Origin: a bacterium | GTDB lineage: Bacteria; Actinomycetota; Thermoleophilia; Solirubrobacterales; 70-9 | Direction: 5' to 3' | Assembly: GCA_023251975.1 (NCBI GenBank) | Contig: JAHEXU010000004.1 | Coordinates: 1 to 42,679, forward strand | Length of the DNA stretch: 42,679 nt | Shown here: one piece after another, positions 9,069-20,200 of the stretch | Position numbering within the stretch: the stretch's first letter is position 1 | How the letters are laid out: each line of letters starts with the position of its first letter | Program-made: the position numbers and the translations under genes | The notes under the pieces: generated by a model | The model's database searches: none | What the model was told of the DNA's origin: nothing | The model's input: only the letters and a program-made list of their open reading frames with translations

Positions 9069-9866
9069 ATGAACATCTCCGGTAAGACAGCACTTCTGAC
9101 GGGCGCGACCGGCGGGATCGGCCGCGCAATTGCGACCAGCCTCGCCGCGGCTGGCGCCCGGGTCGTATTGAGCTCGCGAAAGCAGGACGAATTGGAAGCC
9201 CTGGCGGCTGCGTTGCCGGGTTCGGGGCACTCGGTTGTGGTCAGCGACTTGGCCGAACCGGGGGCGGTCGCAAAGCTGCTGGCCGACGCCGGGCCGATCG
9301 ATATCTTGGTCGCCAACGCGGCGCTGCCCGCCTCGGGAAAGATCGATGCGTTCAGCGAGCAGGAGATTGATCGCGCCCTCCGGGTCAATCTCGAAGCGCC
9401 GATCAAGTTGGCCCACGCGCTGATCGCTCCGATGCTTGAACGTGGTGGCGGCCACCTTGTCTTCACCGCCTCGCTGGCCGGAATCGTCACCGCGCCGCGC
9501 TCGGCGATGTATAACGCGACCAAGTTCGGCCTGCGCGGCTTTGCCGGGGCGGTTCGCCAAGACCTCGAGGGTTCACCGGTCGGGATCTCGTTGGTCTCGC
9601 CGGGCTTCATTCGCGACGCCGGAATGTTTGTCGACTCGGGTGCCGAGACGCCCCCCGGAGTCGGCACCTCGACTCCGCAGGAGGTCGCCGCCGCGGTGAT
9701 CACCGCGATTGAGAAGGACAAGGCCGAGATCCTGGTTGCGCCGAGGTCGATGAAGCTGGTCACCCGCTTCGCGGTGAACTTCCCCGGGATCGCGGCGCGC
9801 GCCACCAAGGGCAGCGGCACCAAACTGGCCGAGCAGGTCACCGCGGGACAGGCAGAGAAGCGTTAG
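9069..9866 (+). CDS. Short-chain dehydrogenase/reductase (SDR)
   Basis: This 265-residue classical SDR is an NAD(P)-dependent oxidoreductase of unknown substrate. ATG 9069 is chosen because the Rossmann motif TGATGGIG then falls at residues 11-18, as usual. The frame extends upstream to 8751, but that part is antisense to the acylase gene. Catalytic residues are in place: S135 (TASLAG), Y148 and K152 (YNATK), with ANAA at 82-85 in place of the NNAG motif. Residues 33-40 (VLSSRKQD) suggest NADP preference because of the Ser and Arg after the second strand. It is divergent from the acylase gene with 105 bases between them, and aconitase follows 46 bases downstream. Nothing ties it to a pathway. 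Confidence 0.93.
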   Translation: MNISGKTALLTGATGGIGRAIATSLAAAGARVVLSSRKQDELEALAAALPGSGHSVVVSDLAEPGAVAKLLADAGPIDILVANAALPASGKIDAFSEQEIDRALRVNLEAPIKLAHALIAPMLERGGGHLVFTASLAGIVTAPRSAMYNATKFGLRGFAGAVRQDLEGSPVGISLVSPGFIRDAGMFVDSGAETPPGVGTSTPQEVAAAVITAIEKDKAEILVAPRSMKLVTRFAVNFPGIAARATKGSGTKLAEQVTAGQAEKR

Positions 9867-9912
9867 CGCACCCGAGCCCGGCTGGACGAGCCAACCCAGA
9901 AACGAGAACAAG

Positions 9913-12663
9913 ATGAGCAACAGCTTCGAAGCCAGGTCAACCCTCGAGGTTGGCGGCAAGTCATACGAGATCTACCGACTCGATTCCCTCCAGGCCCGGT
10001 TTGATGTGGCTCGGCTGCCGTATTCGATCAAGGTTCTGCTCGAAAACGTGTTGCGGCTTGAGGACGGCGTTTCGGTCCTCTCCTCCGATGTCGAAGCGAT
10101 TGCATCCTGGAACGCCGGTGCCGAGCCGTCAGCCGAGATTCCCTTTCAGCCCGCCCGGGTCTTGATGCAGGACTTCACCGGGGTTCCCGCGGTGGTCGAC
10201 CTGGCGGCGATGCGAGATGCGATGGAGGAGTTGGGCGGCGATCCGAAGAAGATCAATCCGCTGGTCCCGGTCGATTTGGTGATCGACCACTCGGTCCAAG
10301 TCGATGCCTTCGGCAACGCCCGCGCCTTCGAGGTCAACGCCGAGCGCGAGTTCGCCCGCAACGCCGAGCGCTACGAGTTCCTGCGTTGGGGTCAGCAGGC
10401 GTTTGACAACTTCAGGGTGGTTCCGCCGGCTACCGGGATCTGCCACCAGGTCAACCTCGAATACCTCGGCCGGGTCGTTTGGTCGAGCGAGCGTGACGGC
10501 GTCCTTCAGGCCTACCCCGACACCCTGGTCGGGACCGACTCGCATACCACGATGATCAACGGCCTCGGAGTACTCGGCTGGGGTGTCGGTGGAATTGAGG
10601 CCGAGGCGGCGATGCTGGGGCAGCCGATCTCGATGCTGCTGCCGCAGGTGCTTGGCTTCAAGCTGTCGGGATCACTTGGCGAGGGCGCGACCGCGACCGA
10701 CCTGGTGCTGCGGGTTACCGAGATGCTGCGGGCACGCGGCGTCGTCGGCAAGTTCGTCGAGTTCTTCGGCCCCGGCCTCGCCACCCTCGGCCTGGCCGAT
10801 CGCGCCACCCTCGGCAACATGTCGCCGGAATTCGGCTCGACCTGCGCGATCTTCCCGCCCGATGCCGAAACGCTGCGCTACCTCGAGTTCACCGGCCGCC
10901 CAACCGAGACGATCGAGCTGGTCGACGCCTACGCTCGCGAGCAGGGGATGTTTCACACCGCCGATTCGCCCGAGCCGACCTTCAGCGATGTCCTCGAGCT
11001 CGAGCTGAGCGATGTCGTCCCGGCGATCGCGGGACCGAAGCGGCCGCAGGATCGGATCAGCCTGAACGACGCCAAGGGCGCCTTCTTCGTCGCACTCGAC
11101 GACTTCGCGCCCGAGGCGGCGGCCGATCTGCAAGGCCACGGCGCGGACGCTCGCTCGCTCGCGCCGTCCGGTGACGGCGTCGCCGCGGTCACAACCGCCG
11201 AGCAGCGTCCGACCCGCGACTGTGTCGCGGTCACCCTTGATGACGGAACCACCGTCAAGCTCGATCACGGTCGGGTGGTAATCGCCGCGATCACCAGCTG
11301 CACCAACACCTCGAACCCGTCGGTCATGATTGCCGCCGGCTTGATCGCCAAGAAGGCGGTCGAGCATGGGCTTGCCAGTCGTCCCTGGGTCAAGACCTCG
11401 CTGGCGCCCGGATCGACCGTCGTCACCGACTACCTGGCGCAGTCCGGGCTCAACACCTACCTCGATCGGCTCGGCTTCAACCTGGTGGGCTACGGCTGCA
11501 CGACCTGCATCGGCAATTCCGGGCCGCTACCCGAGGCGATCTCCGCCGCGGTCAACCAAAACGATCTGGTCGTCTGCTCGGTCCTCTCCGGCAACCGTAA
11601 CTTCGAGGGTCGAATCTCGCAGGATGTCAAGGCGAACTACCTGGCCTCGCCGCCACTTTGTGTCGCCTACGCGCTGGCCGGTCGGATGGATCTCGACATC
11701 ACGACCGAGCCGCTGGGCAACGGCTCCGACGGTGAGCCGGTCTATCTGGCAGACATCTGGCCGACAAACGACGAGATCAAGGCGGCGGTCGAGGGGGCGG
11801 TCCGCTCCGACATGTTCAGCAAGAACTACGCTCACGTGTTTGACGGCGACGAGCGTTGGCAGGCGATCCAGACCTCGACCGGGGACCGCTATGACTGGCC
11901 CGATTCGACCTATGTCCGCAAGCCCTCGTTCTTTGAGGGAATCCCGTCCGAGCCGCCGCCGCTTCGGCCGATCGAGGGTGCGCGGGTGCTAGCCCTGCTT
12001 GGCGAGTCGATCACGACCGATCACATCTCACCCGCTGGGGCGATCAAACAGAGCAGTCCGGCCGGACGTTGGCTGATCGAGCAGGGGGTCGAGCCGATCG
12101 ACTTCAACTCCTACGGGTCGCGACGCGGCAACCACGAGGTGATGGTCCGCGGCACCTTCGCCAACATCCGCCTCCGCAACCGCCTGGTCGAGCGCGAGGG
12201 CGGCTGGACCAGGCACTTCCCCGACGGCGAGGAGATGTCGATCTACGACGCGGCGATGCGCTACGCGGCCGACGGGATCGGGTTGGTTGTCCTGGCCGGT
12301 CCCGAGTACGGATCCGGATCGTCGCGCGATTGGGCCGCCAAGGGAACCAACCTGCTCGGCGTCCGGGCCGTGATCGCCGAGAGCTACGAGCGAATCCATC
12401 GCTCCAACCTGATCGGGATGGGTGTGGTGCCGCTGCAGTTCGCCGTCGGCGAAAGCGCCGCCTCGCTCGGCCTCGACGGCTCCGAGCTGATCACGATCGG
12501 TGACCTGGCGGGCGGCGAGGCGAAGTCGGTCGGTGTCACCGCCCTCCGCGAGAGCGCCGATACGATCGAGTTCACCTGTCGGGTCAGGCTCGATACTCCC
12601 AATGAAGTCGGCTACCTGCAAAACGGCGGCATCCTGCAGCGGGTGCTACGCGATCTCCGCTGA
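9913..12663 (+). CDS. acnA: Aconitate hydratase A
   Basis: Interconverts citrate and isocitrate in the TCA cycle in the cytoplasm, using a [4Fe-4S] cluster. The three cluster cysteines are C463 ([11 protein letters not shown]), C529 and C532 ([12 protein letters not shown]); the 66- and 3-residue spacings equal those of E. coli Acn[30 protein letters not shown], and the C-terminal swivel-domain signature [16 protein letters not shown] are all present. At 916 residues it is slightly longer than the usual 890-900, owing to an Ala-rich insert near residues 400-430, a common actinobacterial feature. Start ATG 9913 has only a weak purine-rich region (GAGAA) upstream. Acn of this type often also acts as an iron-responsive RNA-binding protein, but nothing here shows that. 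Citrate synthase (33069-34451) and 2-oxoglutarate dehydrogenase (17276-21529) lie elsewhere in the window, not in one operon. Confidence 0.98.
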   Translation: MSNSFEARSTLEVGGKSYEIYRLDSLQARFDVARLPYSIKVLLENVLRLEDGVSVLSSDVEAIASWNAGAEPSAEIPFQPARVLMQDFTGVPAVVDLAAMRDAMEELGGDPKKINPLVPVDLVIDHSVQVDAFGNARAFEVNAEREFARNAERYEFLRWGQQAFDNFRVVPPATGICHQVNLEYLGRVVWSSERDGVLQAYPDTLVGTDSHTTMINGLGVLGWGVGGIEAEAAMLGQPISMLLPQVLGFKLSGSLGEGATATDLVLRVTEMLRARGVVGKFVEFFGPGLATLGLADRATLGNMSPEFGSTCAIFPPDAETLRYLEFTGRPTETIELVDAYAREQGMFHTADSPEPTFSDVLELELSDVVPAIAGPKRPQDRISLNDAKGAFFVALDDFAPEAAADLQGHGADARSLAPSGDGVAAVTTAEQRPTRDCVAVTLDDGTTVKLDHGRVVIAAITSCTNTSNPSVMIAAGLIAKKAVEHGLASRPWVKTSLAPGSTVVTDYLAQSGLNTYLDRLGFNLVGYGCTTCIGNSGPLPEAISAAVNQNDLVVCSVLSGNRNFEGRISQDVKANYLASPPLCVAYALAGRMDLDITTEPLGNGSDGEPVYLADIWPTNDEIKAAVEGAVRSDMFSKNYAHVFDGDERWQAIQTSTGDRYDWPDSTYVRKPSFFEGIPSEPPPLRPIEGARVLALLGESITTDHISPAGAIKQSSPAGRWLIEQGVEPIDFNSYGSRRGNHEVMVRGTFANIRLRNRLVEREGGWTRHFPDGEEMSIYDAAMRYAADGIGLVVLAGPEYGSGSSRDWAAKGTNLLGVRAVIAESYERIHRSNLIGMGVVPLQFAVGESAASLGLDGSELITIGDLAGGEAKSVGVTALRESADTIEFTCRVRLDTPNEVGYLQNGGILQRVLRDLR

Positions 12664-13316
12664 GCCGATCCAGGCCGAGTTGCCTGGGGTGCCCGCGCCC
12701 AGCCGCGACCGACGAAAATCGGCGCCAGCTATCGGCCGCTCGGAAGGCCCCGGCGGCGCTTCAGCAGTGGGCGCCACCTTTGAGCGCCCGGCCCAACCGA
12801 TCGTAATCGCCGACGGAGGTGTGGTGGAGGACCGATTTCGTCCGTTTCGCGCCTCGGATCGGCACGTCGAGGAGCCCGTCGATCACCTGGATCGGGCGAT
12901 CTGGCTGCTCGGCGAACGGGGCGGCACGGCAGCCTCGCCTGCCAGCAACGGCTTTCGCTCGGGTTTGCGGGCCGCGCAATCGGGTGCCGCCGCCGGCCGG
13001 CCGCCCGGCCGTCGATTGCCCTCAGCCTTGAGAAACCGGCGATCGCGCCCCGGGGTGCGATAGGCTTGCATTGGACAGGGTTTACCATTCAAAGTCTCGT
13101 CCCCGGTCAGTCCCGCCTCCGGGGGCGATCGCGTCGGCATCCCTCCCTGGCTACCGGCGCGCAGGCGAGGGTGCGGGCCGTGTGGACCCCCTGCCTCCCA
13201 CGGCCCGCCCCCGCCATCTTTAGCTTCGATCCGGGCCGACGGGCGGCTGCCGAACCTTTCCCAGCGCGCTCTTTCGGGCCGATTTTGGTCGCGATCGATC
13301 CGTACCCTTGAGCCTG
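12664..13316. other. Intergenic stretch of about 650 bases without a clear gene
   Basis: No protein family is recognised on either strand. Several overlapping short frames are open, as expected for G+C-rich DNA. The only one with coding-like third-position bias is a 72-codon minus-strand frame (12761-12979), listed separately with low confidence. No strong hairpin terminator for aconitase and no convincing promoter for the sulfatase could be picked out by eye. Confidence 0.5.
12761..12979 (-). CDS. Possible small ORF or gene remnant
   Basis: A 72-residue frame with an ATG start. The last 50 codons (QVIDGLLDVPIRGAKR onward) have almost exclusively G or C at the third position, more so than either competing frame, which is the only argument for it. 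The encoded peptide is basic, has no membrane helix and ends ALKGGAHC. No family is recognised and no ribosome-binding site is evident. It may be the tail of a decayed gene rather than a functional one. Confidence 0.2.
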   Translation of the reverse strand: MRGPQTRAKAVAGRRGCRAAPFAEQPDRPIQVIDGLLDVPIRGAKRTKSVLHHTSVGDYDRLGRALKGGAHC

Positions 13317-14933
13317 ATGTCTCGATCGGCCCTGCGCCACCTCGCGATTGCAATCGGCGTTTCGGTCGCGGCCGTCAGCACCGGTTGCGGCGGCGATCAT
13401 CATCGAACTCGAACCGCCAGGGCTTCGAGCCCTCGGATCGTTCAAAACGCTGAGCGCCCGGCCGGGGCGCCGAACCTTGTCGTCTTGATGACCGACGACC
13501 AAACATTCGACCAGATGGGGGTAATGACGGCAACGCGGCACCTGATCGGCTCCCGCGGGGTGACCTTCGAGAACGCGTTTGCCTCGTACCCGCTGTGTTG
13601 TCCCTCGCGCTCGACCTTCCTGACCGGCCAGTACGCGCACAACACCGGCGTGCAGGGAAACCGACCGTTTGGTGACGGCGGCGGCTACGTTGCCCTGCGC
13701 GAACCGAAGCGAATCCTCCCTGCCTGGCTATATGCGGCCGGATACGAGACGGTTCACCTCGGAAAATGGGCCAACTCCCCCGGTCCGTCGGTGCCGCCCG
13801 GGTGGGACTGGTGGGGTCGGACCTTCAACCACACCACCAACTACTACGACTTCTCGATTCGAGAGGCGGACGGAAGTGAGACCCACTACGGCGCCGACGC
13901 GGCCGACTATCAAACCGACCTGCTGACCCAGCGGGCGCTCGATTGGTTGGCCGAGCGCGACAACCACGACCCTTTTCTGCTCTCGATCGCCTACCTCGCC
14001 CCGCACGCCGGTCAGGGTCGCGATGACGCCGCGGGGCGGCGCTGCGAAGGCGTCGATCAGAAGGGGTTCGCCCAACCGCCGCCCCGCTACGCCGGTCGCT
14101 ACGTCGAAGGTGGCGTCCCCCAAACCCCCTCCTACAACGAGCCCGACATCTCCGACAAGCCAGCCGCGGTCGCTCCACCGCTCCTGAGTGCCCCGACGCT
14201 CGAGAAGGCCGACCGCTCCTACACCTGCTCGCTCGCCACGCTGCTCGCCGTCGACGATTCGGTGAAACGGCTCGTGGCGGCGTTGCGACGGAGCGGCGAA
14301 CTCGCAAACACGGTTGTTCTCTTCACATCCGACCAGGGGAAGTTTTACGGCGAGCATCGACAGGGCGGCGGCAAGAACCTGCCCTACGATGAGGCGACCA
14401 GGATTCCGCTCCTGATCCGCGGGCCGGGTATCAGGCCGGGCCAACTCGTTGGCGATCCGGTGGTCAACGCCGACATCGCGCCGACCTTGCTTGATCTGCT
14501 CGGCGTTGATCCGAAGCCGTCGTTGGCTCGACCGCGCGACGGCCGTTCCCTGCTTCCCCAGATCGTGGGCCGACGCGACGACCCGAACCGGCTTGTTCTA
14601 ATCGAGGGAAAGCAGAAGTTCATCGAACTCGATTCAGGCGACGGATACGAGTCGTCCTCCTACCAAGGGGTTCGCAGCGTCGACTACCTTTACGTCGAGT
14701 ACCGATCGGCGCTCTTCGATCGCGCCCGCGAGGCTTCCGATGCTCCGTTTGGAGCTGGCGAGGTGGCCGGAACCGAGCTTTACGACCTCCGCTCCGACCC
14801 CTTCCAGATCGAGAATCGAAGCGACGACCCGGCTTATGCGCCGACCCGACGGGCGCTCGCCGATGCGCTCGCGAAGCTGCGCGACTGCGTCGGCGAAGAC
14901 TGCCTGCTCAGCGCCCGGATTCCACGCCCGTAG
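13317..14933 (+). CDS. Secreted sulfatase (formylglycine-dependent arylsulfatase family)
   Basis: Hydrolyses sulfate (or phosphonate) esters outside the membrane. Start ATG 13317 is preferred to TTG 13308. The N-terminus is a signal with a lipobox-like AVSTGC at its end, although Ser at -3 is unusual, so lipid attachment is uncertain. VVLMTDDQTFD is the first metal-binding segment. PLCCPSRSTFLTG matches the sulfatase signature, with C94 as the residue that the formylglycine-generating enzyme would oxidise, P96 and R98. HLGKWAN and LFTSDQGKFYGEH are the usual later motifs, the latter with the Asp-Gln metal ligands. Length (about 538 residues) is typical. No generating-enzyme gene is seen in the window. 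The 3' end overlaps the convergent gene by 26 bases. The substrate is unknown. Confidence 0.93.
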   Translation: MSRSALRHLAIAIGVSVAAVSTGCGGDHHRTRTARASSPRIVQNAERPAGAPNLVVLMTDDQTFDQMGVMTATRHLIGSRGVTFENAFASYPLCCPSRSTFLTGQYAHNTGVQGNRPFGDGGGYVALREPKRILPAWLYAAGYETVHLGKWANSPGPSVPPGWDWWGRTFNHTTNYYDFSIREADGSETHYGADAADYQTDLLTQRALDWLAERDNHDPFLLSIAYLAPHAGQGRDDAAGRRCEGVDQKGFAQPPPRYAGRYVEGGVPQTPSYNEPDISDKPAAVAPPLLSAPTLEKADRSYTCSLATLLAVDDSVKRLVAALRRSGELANTVVLFTSDQGKFYGEHRQGGGKNLPYDEATRIPLLIRGPGIRPGQLVGDPVVNADIAPTLLDLLGVDPKPSLARPRDGRSLLPQIVGRRDDPNRLVLIEGKQKFIELDSGDGYESSSYQGVRSVDYLYVEYRSALFDRAREASDAPFGAGEVAGTELYDLRSDPFQIENRSDDPAYAPTRRALADALAKLRDCVGEDCLLSARIPRP

Positions 14934-15240
14934 CGGGCTTTGGCTCGCCTTTTTCCTCTCGTCGGTAGCGCCGCTCCAGTAGCTCGATCCCGATTACGCT
15001 ACCGAGCGGACCGACCGGGGTCAGGGTCGCGGCCAACAGCCAGTACGGGGATTCGCGGCGCATCACCGCGATCCAGATCAGCACCGCCAAGGCGACGAAG
15101 CCGAGCCCGTGACCGAGCCCGAAAAGGAACGTCAGGTACTCAAGACCCGGAATCGCCCAAACAACCAGCAAACCCGCGAAGACCGCCAACTCGGCCCACG
15201 AGCAGCGCTTGACCCAGGGCCATAGACGGCGCGGAACCAC
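14908..15240 (-). CDS. Small membrane protein, DUF3817-like
   Basis: About 110 residues with three hydrophobic segments (AELAVFAGLLVVWAI, LGFVALAVLIWIAVM, YWLLAATLTPVGPLGSVIG) and a highly charged C-terminal tail (LERRYRREEKGEPK). The order, the short GLGHGLGF loop and the PLGSVIGIELLERR end resemble the DUF3817 integral membrane family of actinobacteria; the function is unknown. The frame is open up to an ATG at 15372, but that start would overlap the upstream gene by about 98 bases and add a basic, low-complexity leader. GTG 15240 lies 35 bases after the upstream stop and is preferred. It is probably co-transcribed with the gene at 15275-15994. Confidence 0.7.
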   Translation of the reverse strand: MVPRRLWPWVKRCSWAELAVFAGLLVVWAIPGLEYLTFLFGLGHGLGFVALAVLIWIAVMRRESPYWLLAATLTPVGPLGSVIGIELLERRYRREEKGEPKPATGVESGR

Positions 15241-15274
15241 CTCGCGACGCCGCTGGCCCGAGTCGGCGGGAGGG

Positions 15275-15994
15275 CTAGCGGCCGCCGCCACCGCGCGACG
15301 TGGGCGACTGGGGCGGAATGGCGAGGGCCGCGTTTCGGACCGCCCAGGCCATCGCCAGGATCCAAACGCCAAAGACGAAGAATGGGATCCAGAAGACGAG
15401 GATGCCGTGGTAGGCGAGCGGGCCGCTCTTGAAGAAGATCAGCAGGGTGCCGGGGAAAAACAGGACCGCAGACCACAGGTTGAGGTAGCCGAACCAGCGC
15501 GGATAGACGGCGCCGTCGCGATCCTTGAAGGTTGCGATCGCGATCGTGACCGCCATCAGGCAAAACGGCGCTGCCGGCATGAACGCGGTTATCCAACCGA
15601 GGTCATGCAGCGCCTGAGTCAGCTCGGCCGAGCGCTCGTCGGGGCGAAACGTCGCGACCTCGAGCAAGAGCGAGGGGAAGAGCAGGAAGATCCAGCCGAC
15701 GGTGCCGCTTGCCAGCTCGAGGTTGGCGAGGACCCCGCGCTCGCCTTCGATCCGCGATATCTGGGTTGCGATCGCTGCAACCAGGGTGCCCCAGCCGAGC
15801 CAGGCGAACAGGCAGATCACCATCCCGATCCGGATCCGGGTCGCGTTGTCGACGTAAAAGTCGGCCAGTTCGTTTGCCGGCAGGTCGGCCCGTGGCGGCG
15901 GCACGTAGCCGGTGACCGCGAAGAAGCCGATCCCGGCCAACAAAACACAGGCGACCCCGCCCCAGGCACAGGCGATTTGAGCTCGCGGGTTCAT
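15275..15994 (-). CDS. Multi-pass membrane protein of unknown function
   Basis: This 239-residue protein has about six hydrophobic helices: residues 8-28 (CAWGGVACVLLAGIGFFAV), then around 55-75, 95-112, 135-153, 170-190 and 200-220. A conserved-looking extracytoplasmic loop, PPPRADLPANELADFYVDN, follows the first helix. The C-terminus is a short Ser/Gly/Arg tail. No family can be named with confidence; tetraspan proteins of similar pattern are common in actinobacteria. It lies 125 bases downstream of the gene at 16120-17103 and just upstream of the DUF3817-like gene on the same strand, suggesting a membrane-protein operon without a clear role. Confidence 0.82.
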   Translation of the reverse strand: MNPRAQIACAWGGVACVLLAGIGFFAVTGYVPPPRADLPANELADFYVDNATRIRIGMVICLFAWLGWGTLVAAIATQISRIEGERGVLANLELASGTVGWIFLLFPSLLLEVATFRPDERSAELTQALHDLGWITAFMPAAPFCLMAVTIAIATFKDRDGAVYPRWFGYLNLWSAVLFFPGTLLIFFKSGPLAYHGILVFWIPFFVFGVWILAMAWAVRNAALAIPPQSPTSRGGGGR

Positions 15995-16119
15995 CGCGCC
16001 GGATCATATCGGCGCCTTGCGGTCCGACCTCACCGCGCCGATTGACGCGCCCAAAACGACGACCGGACCCCCGATTCGGGGTCGCGGTCGAGCCCGGTCG
16101 ACCGGTGCGTCGATCCGGC

Positions 16120-17103
16120 TCAGCTCAGCGCGGGCTCGCGCTCGTTGGCCTCCGAGGGCGCCTTCGGCGAGTGGATCGCCGGCGGCCAGGTTGGATCCGG
16201 ACGCGGCGGCGGTTCCTCGTTCCAGCCGATTGAGCGGATGTAGGCCTCACGCTGGTGGGGCAGCATGAACCGGGACTTGAATAGTCCCCAGAAGGTCCAC
16301 GGGACCGCCCATTCGGTCGCAACCAACGCCGCCAGGGCACGAATCCAGATCAGCGAGATCACGATCGTCAGCGAGCTGATCAGCCACTGCGACCAGGTCG
16401 GAATATCGGCGTTGATCGAGAGGAACACCGGGAAGCCTGATCCGAACTCGCCGATCATCGTCCCGATGATTCCGATCGGGAGGATGTAGAGGCGTTTGAT
16501 CCCCTTGTCCTTGACCATCGGCCAGACGTAATGGAGGATCACCGCGATCGTACAAATTGCCACCCCGTTGGTCAGCGACCAGTAGAACGGGAACTTGTAG
16601 AACTCGAAGGGCTGCTTGCCGTAGTACTCGTAGACGCCCATGATCACCCCGGGGTGCTCCATGATCGCGTCGCTGACGCCGCAGGCGGCGAACATCAAAA
16701 AGAACGACCTGACGGTGATCCCGCGCTGGATGATCGACCAGATCCAGTACGCCTCAAGCCCCATGAACAGCGCATAGCAGGGCGGAATCAACAGCGGGAT
16801 CGCGATGTCGAAGTTGGTGAAGGCCGGCCCGTGCAGGTTTTGCGACCAACGCAGGTGCCCGACAAGGTCGAGCATCGGCTCGCCGAGCGAGGTCAAAAGA
16901 CCGGCGCCGAGCATCAAAAGCGGCAGTGGGTCGCGGTGGTTCTTCAGTCGCAAGATCGCCCACGGCAGGGCGATAACGACAACCAAGAGGCCCGCCCAGA
17001 AGAGGAAGAACCAGGCGTCGAAGTCGCTCGCGGCGTTGGGCGGCGGGCTACAGAGGATCTTGCCGTAGCCAGCTACGGTCTCGGTGCAGTTGTTTCCAAC
17101 CAT
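16120..17103 (-). CDS. Polytopic membrane protein of unknown function
   Basis: This 327-residue protein has roughly eight membrane helices, starting with FLFWAGLLVVVIALPWAI and ending near LISSLTIVISLIWIRALAALV. The N-terminus (two Cys in NNCTETVAGYGKILCSPPPN) would be extracytoplasmic, and the C-terminal 60 residues form a Pro/Arg-rich cytoplasmic tail. GEPMLDLVGHLRW, AFTNFDIAIPLLIPPCY and VSDAIMEHPGVIMGVYEYYG contain buried Asp, His and Glu residues inside or next to helices, hinting at an enzyme or transporter, but I cannot name the family. Similar proteins are, from memory, known in actinobacteria as uncharacterised proteins. The 172-base upstream gap presumably holds its promoter. Confidence 0.82.
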   Translation of the reverse strand: MVGNNCTETVAGYGKILCSPPPNAASDFDAWFFLFWAGLLVVVIALPWAILRLKNHRDPLPLLMLGAGLLTSLGEPMLDLVGHLRWSQNLHGPAFTNFDIAIPLLIPPCYALFMGLEAYWIWSIIQRGITVRSFFLMFAACGVSDAIMEHPGVIMGVYEYYGKQPFEFYKFPFYWSLTNGVAICTIAVILHYVWPMVKDKGIKRLYILPIGIIGTMIGEFGSGFPVFLSINADIPTWSQWLISSLTIVISLIWIRALAALVATEWAVPWTFWGLFKSRFMLPHQREAYIRSIGWNEEPPPRPDPTWPPAIHSPKAPSEANEREPALS

Positions 17104-17241
17104 CGGGTGTTTCTCACTTTCTCGGTAGCTCCGCAGGGATGCTCCGCGGGGCGGTCGAACGAGGCGTCAGAACGCACCATACACTCTGTCCGTTGTTGCT
17201 GTCTAGTCGCCCGTCGATCGTCGCCCGTCGCCTGATCGGAT

Positions 17242-17272
17242 CTCGGACTCCGCCGCCCGGGGGGCGTCCGAG
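17242..17272 (-). terminator. Hairpin downstream of the 2-oxoglutarate dehydrogenase gene
   Basis: CTCGGAC (17242-17248) pairs with GTCCGAG (17266-17272), and the 17-base interior is itself G/C-rich with further pairing possible. It begins 4 bases past the kgd stop codon on the minus strand. There is no T-tract, as is usual for high-G+C actinobacteria. It may act as an intrinsic terminator separating kgd from the next minus-strand gene. Confidence 0.5.
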
Positions 17273-17275
17273 CCG

Positions 17276-20200
17276 CTAGCCTGCCAGCGCGGTCAGGACG
17301 ATTCGCTCTTGCTCGAGTCGGTGTGCCGAGCCGTAACCCTCGGACGGGCTGGCGCGCTCGGGGCGACCGATGTAGCGGAACTCGACCCCCTCTGGGACCA
17401 GCTCCGGCATCCGCCGAGACATAACGCTCCAGCCGCCCATGTTCTTTGGTTCCTCTTGGACCCAGACGATCTCGGTCAGGTTCGGGTAGGCGGCGACCAG
17501 TTGACGGAGTTCGGTCTTGGCAAACGGGTAGAGCAGTTCGACCCGGGCAATCGCGACCTCGGGGTGAACCGCTCGGGCCTCGTTCGACTCGATGTCGTAG
17601 AAGACCTTGCCCGAGCACAAGACCAAGCGGCTGATTTGCTCGCGCCGCTCCGCCGCCGCGGCGTCGTCGAGCACGAAGTGGAAGCGACCCTCGGTCAAAT
17701 CCGACAGCTTTGAGGCGGCGGCGGGCAGGCGCAGCAGTCCCTTCGGGGTGAACACGATCAGCGGCCGCTGTTTGGCGATCCGCGCTTGGCGACGCAGCAG
17801 GTGGAAATACTGCGCGGCGGTCGTCGGGTTGGCGAGCCGGATGTTGCCCTCGGCGGCGAGCTGGATAAAGCGCTCGATCCGCGCCGAGGAGTGCTCCGGC
17901 CCCGAGCCCTCGTAGCCATGCGGCAGCAGCATCGTCAGGCGCGACTTCTGGTCCCACTTCGCCTCACCGGAAACGATGAAGCTATCGATAATCACCTGGG
18001 CCGAGTTGCCGAAGTCGCCGAATTGGGCCTCCCATAGGATCAGGCTCTCCGGCGAGGCCGCCGAATAGCCGTACTCGAAGCCGAGGCAGGCGATCTCAGA
18101 GAGCGGCGAGTTATGGATCTCAAACGGCGCCAGCGCACCCGAGAGGTGCTGCATCGGCGAGTACTTGAGCCCGGTCTTGGCGTCGTTGAGGACGACGTGG
18201 CGATGCGAGAAGGTGCCGCGCTCGACATCCTGGCCGGTCAGGCGGATATGGGTCCCCTCGGTCAGAAGCGACGCGTAGGCAAGTCCCTCGGCATGGCCGA
18301 ACTCGATCGGCCCGTCCTCGAGCACTTCGAGCCGCCGCATTAGCGGCTTTTGCAGCTTCTTGTGGATCGCGAAGCTGTCCGGGACCCGGAGTAGCTCCGC
18401 GTTCAGACCGCGAACCCGCTTCCCGGAGACCGCGGTGTCGACCTCGGGGCTCTTGGTCCGGTCGAGCTCGCCGGTCCCGGCCTGGGTCAGGGTCGGATCC
18501 TCGAACTCGCCCGCGTCGATCTTGGCGCGCAGCTCCTTGTGGATCGTCGAGATCTCGGCCAGTCGGGTGGCCGCGGCCGCCGCTACCTCGTCGGTCGTGA
18601 CGACGCCCTGCTTGACCAGCTCACCCGCGTAAACCTCCGAGACCGGCGGGTGCTTTTTCACCTTGGCGGCCATCAGCGGCTGCGTGTAGGCTGGCTCGTC
18701 GGTCTCGTTGTGGCCGTAGCGGCGGTAACCGATCAGGTCGATCACAAAATCGCGGCCCCACTTGTCGCGGTAGGCGATCGCGAGCCGGACCGCGGCGACG
18801 CAGGCCTCGACATCGTCGGCGTTGACGTGGACGATCGGGACGTTGAATCCCTTCGCCATGTCGGCCGCATACGGGGTCGATCGACCTTCTTGGGGGTCGG
18901 TCGTGAAGCCGACCTGGTTGTTGGTGATGATGTGGATCGTGCCGCCGGTCGCGTAGCCGCGAAGCGCTTGCAGGTTGAACGTTTCGGCGACCACGCCCTG
19001 ACCGGGGAAGGCGGCGTCGCCGTGCAGCAGCACCCCCACCGCGATCCGGGTGTCGTGGTGGAGCTGGGGACCGCTGTGGTCGCTCTGCTCGGCCCGGGCG
19101 ATCCCGGTTACAACCGGGTCGACAAACTCGAGGTGCGACGGATTCGGCGACAGCCGCATCTTGACCTGCGAGCCGTGACGGGTCGAGAGGATCCCCTCGG
19201 CGCCGTGGTGGTACTTGACATCGCCGGTCCCGCCGTGCTTGATCGCGGCGGTGTTGCGGACCGCGTCGATCTCCTTGGCAGCCTCGAACTCGGACAGGAT
19301 CGATTCGATCGAGCGACCGAGGTTGTGGGCAAGGACGCTGAGCCGACCGCGATGGGCCATCCCGATCACGACCTCAGTGGCGCCGCCACGCTCGGCCAGG
19401 GTCGCGATCTCGTCGAGCATCGGGACAACCGCGTCGAGGCCCTCGATCGAGAACATCTTCTGGCCGAGGTAGGCCTTTTGGAGGAATCGTTCGAACTGGA
19501 AGACCTCGATCAGGCGGCGCAGAAGCTCCTTCTTCTCGACCCCGTCAAGGGTGCCGCGGTGGGCGTCGGTCTCGATCATGTCGCGCAGCCACATCCGCTG
19601 CTGGTGCGAGGAGAGGTGCTCGATCTGGTAGCCGATCGTGCCGCAGTAGGCGCCGCGCATCCGGGGCAGCGCGTCGAGCAGGTTCTCGCCCGGCACCCCG
19701 ATCCGCAGGATCGAGGCGGGGATTTGCGCCATCAACTCCGGCGTCAGGTCGAGCGTCTCGGGCTCGAGCGCCGGGTCGCCCTTCGGCTTGGTGCCGAGCG
19801 GGTCGAGCCGGGCGGCCAGGTGGCCGTGGGTCCGGTAGGCCTTGAGCAGCGAGGTCGCCGCCTGCACCGCCTGCAGCAGTTCGGTCCTCGGGGCGGCGGT
19901 CGGCGCAACCTGGCCGACCGCGGTGGCGAGTCCGGCGAGCGGCGGCGCCGATGCGGCGGCGGCGTGCGCCTGGGTTACCGCCTTCGGATCGACCCCGAGC
20001 GACTCGGCGATCGCCTCGTAGAAGTTCTCCTCGCCCTGCAGAAATTGATCGACCCGCTTCAGGAAGGCACCGGACTCGGCCCCCTGGATCACCCGGTGGT
20101 CGTAGGTCGAGGTCATCGTCATCACCTTCGAGACGCCGAGCGTCCGCAGTTTCTCCGGCGAGGCGTGCGACCACTCGATCGGGTGGGCGATCGAACCGGT

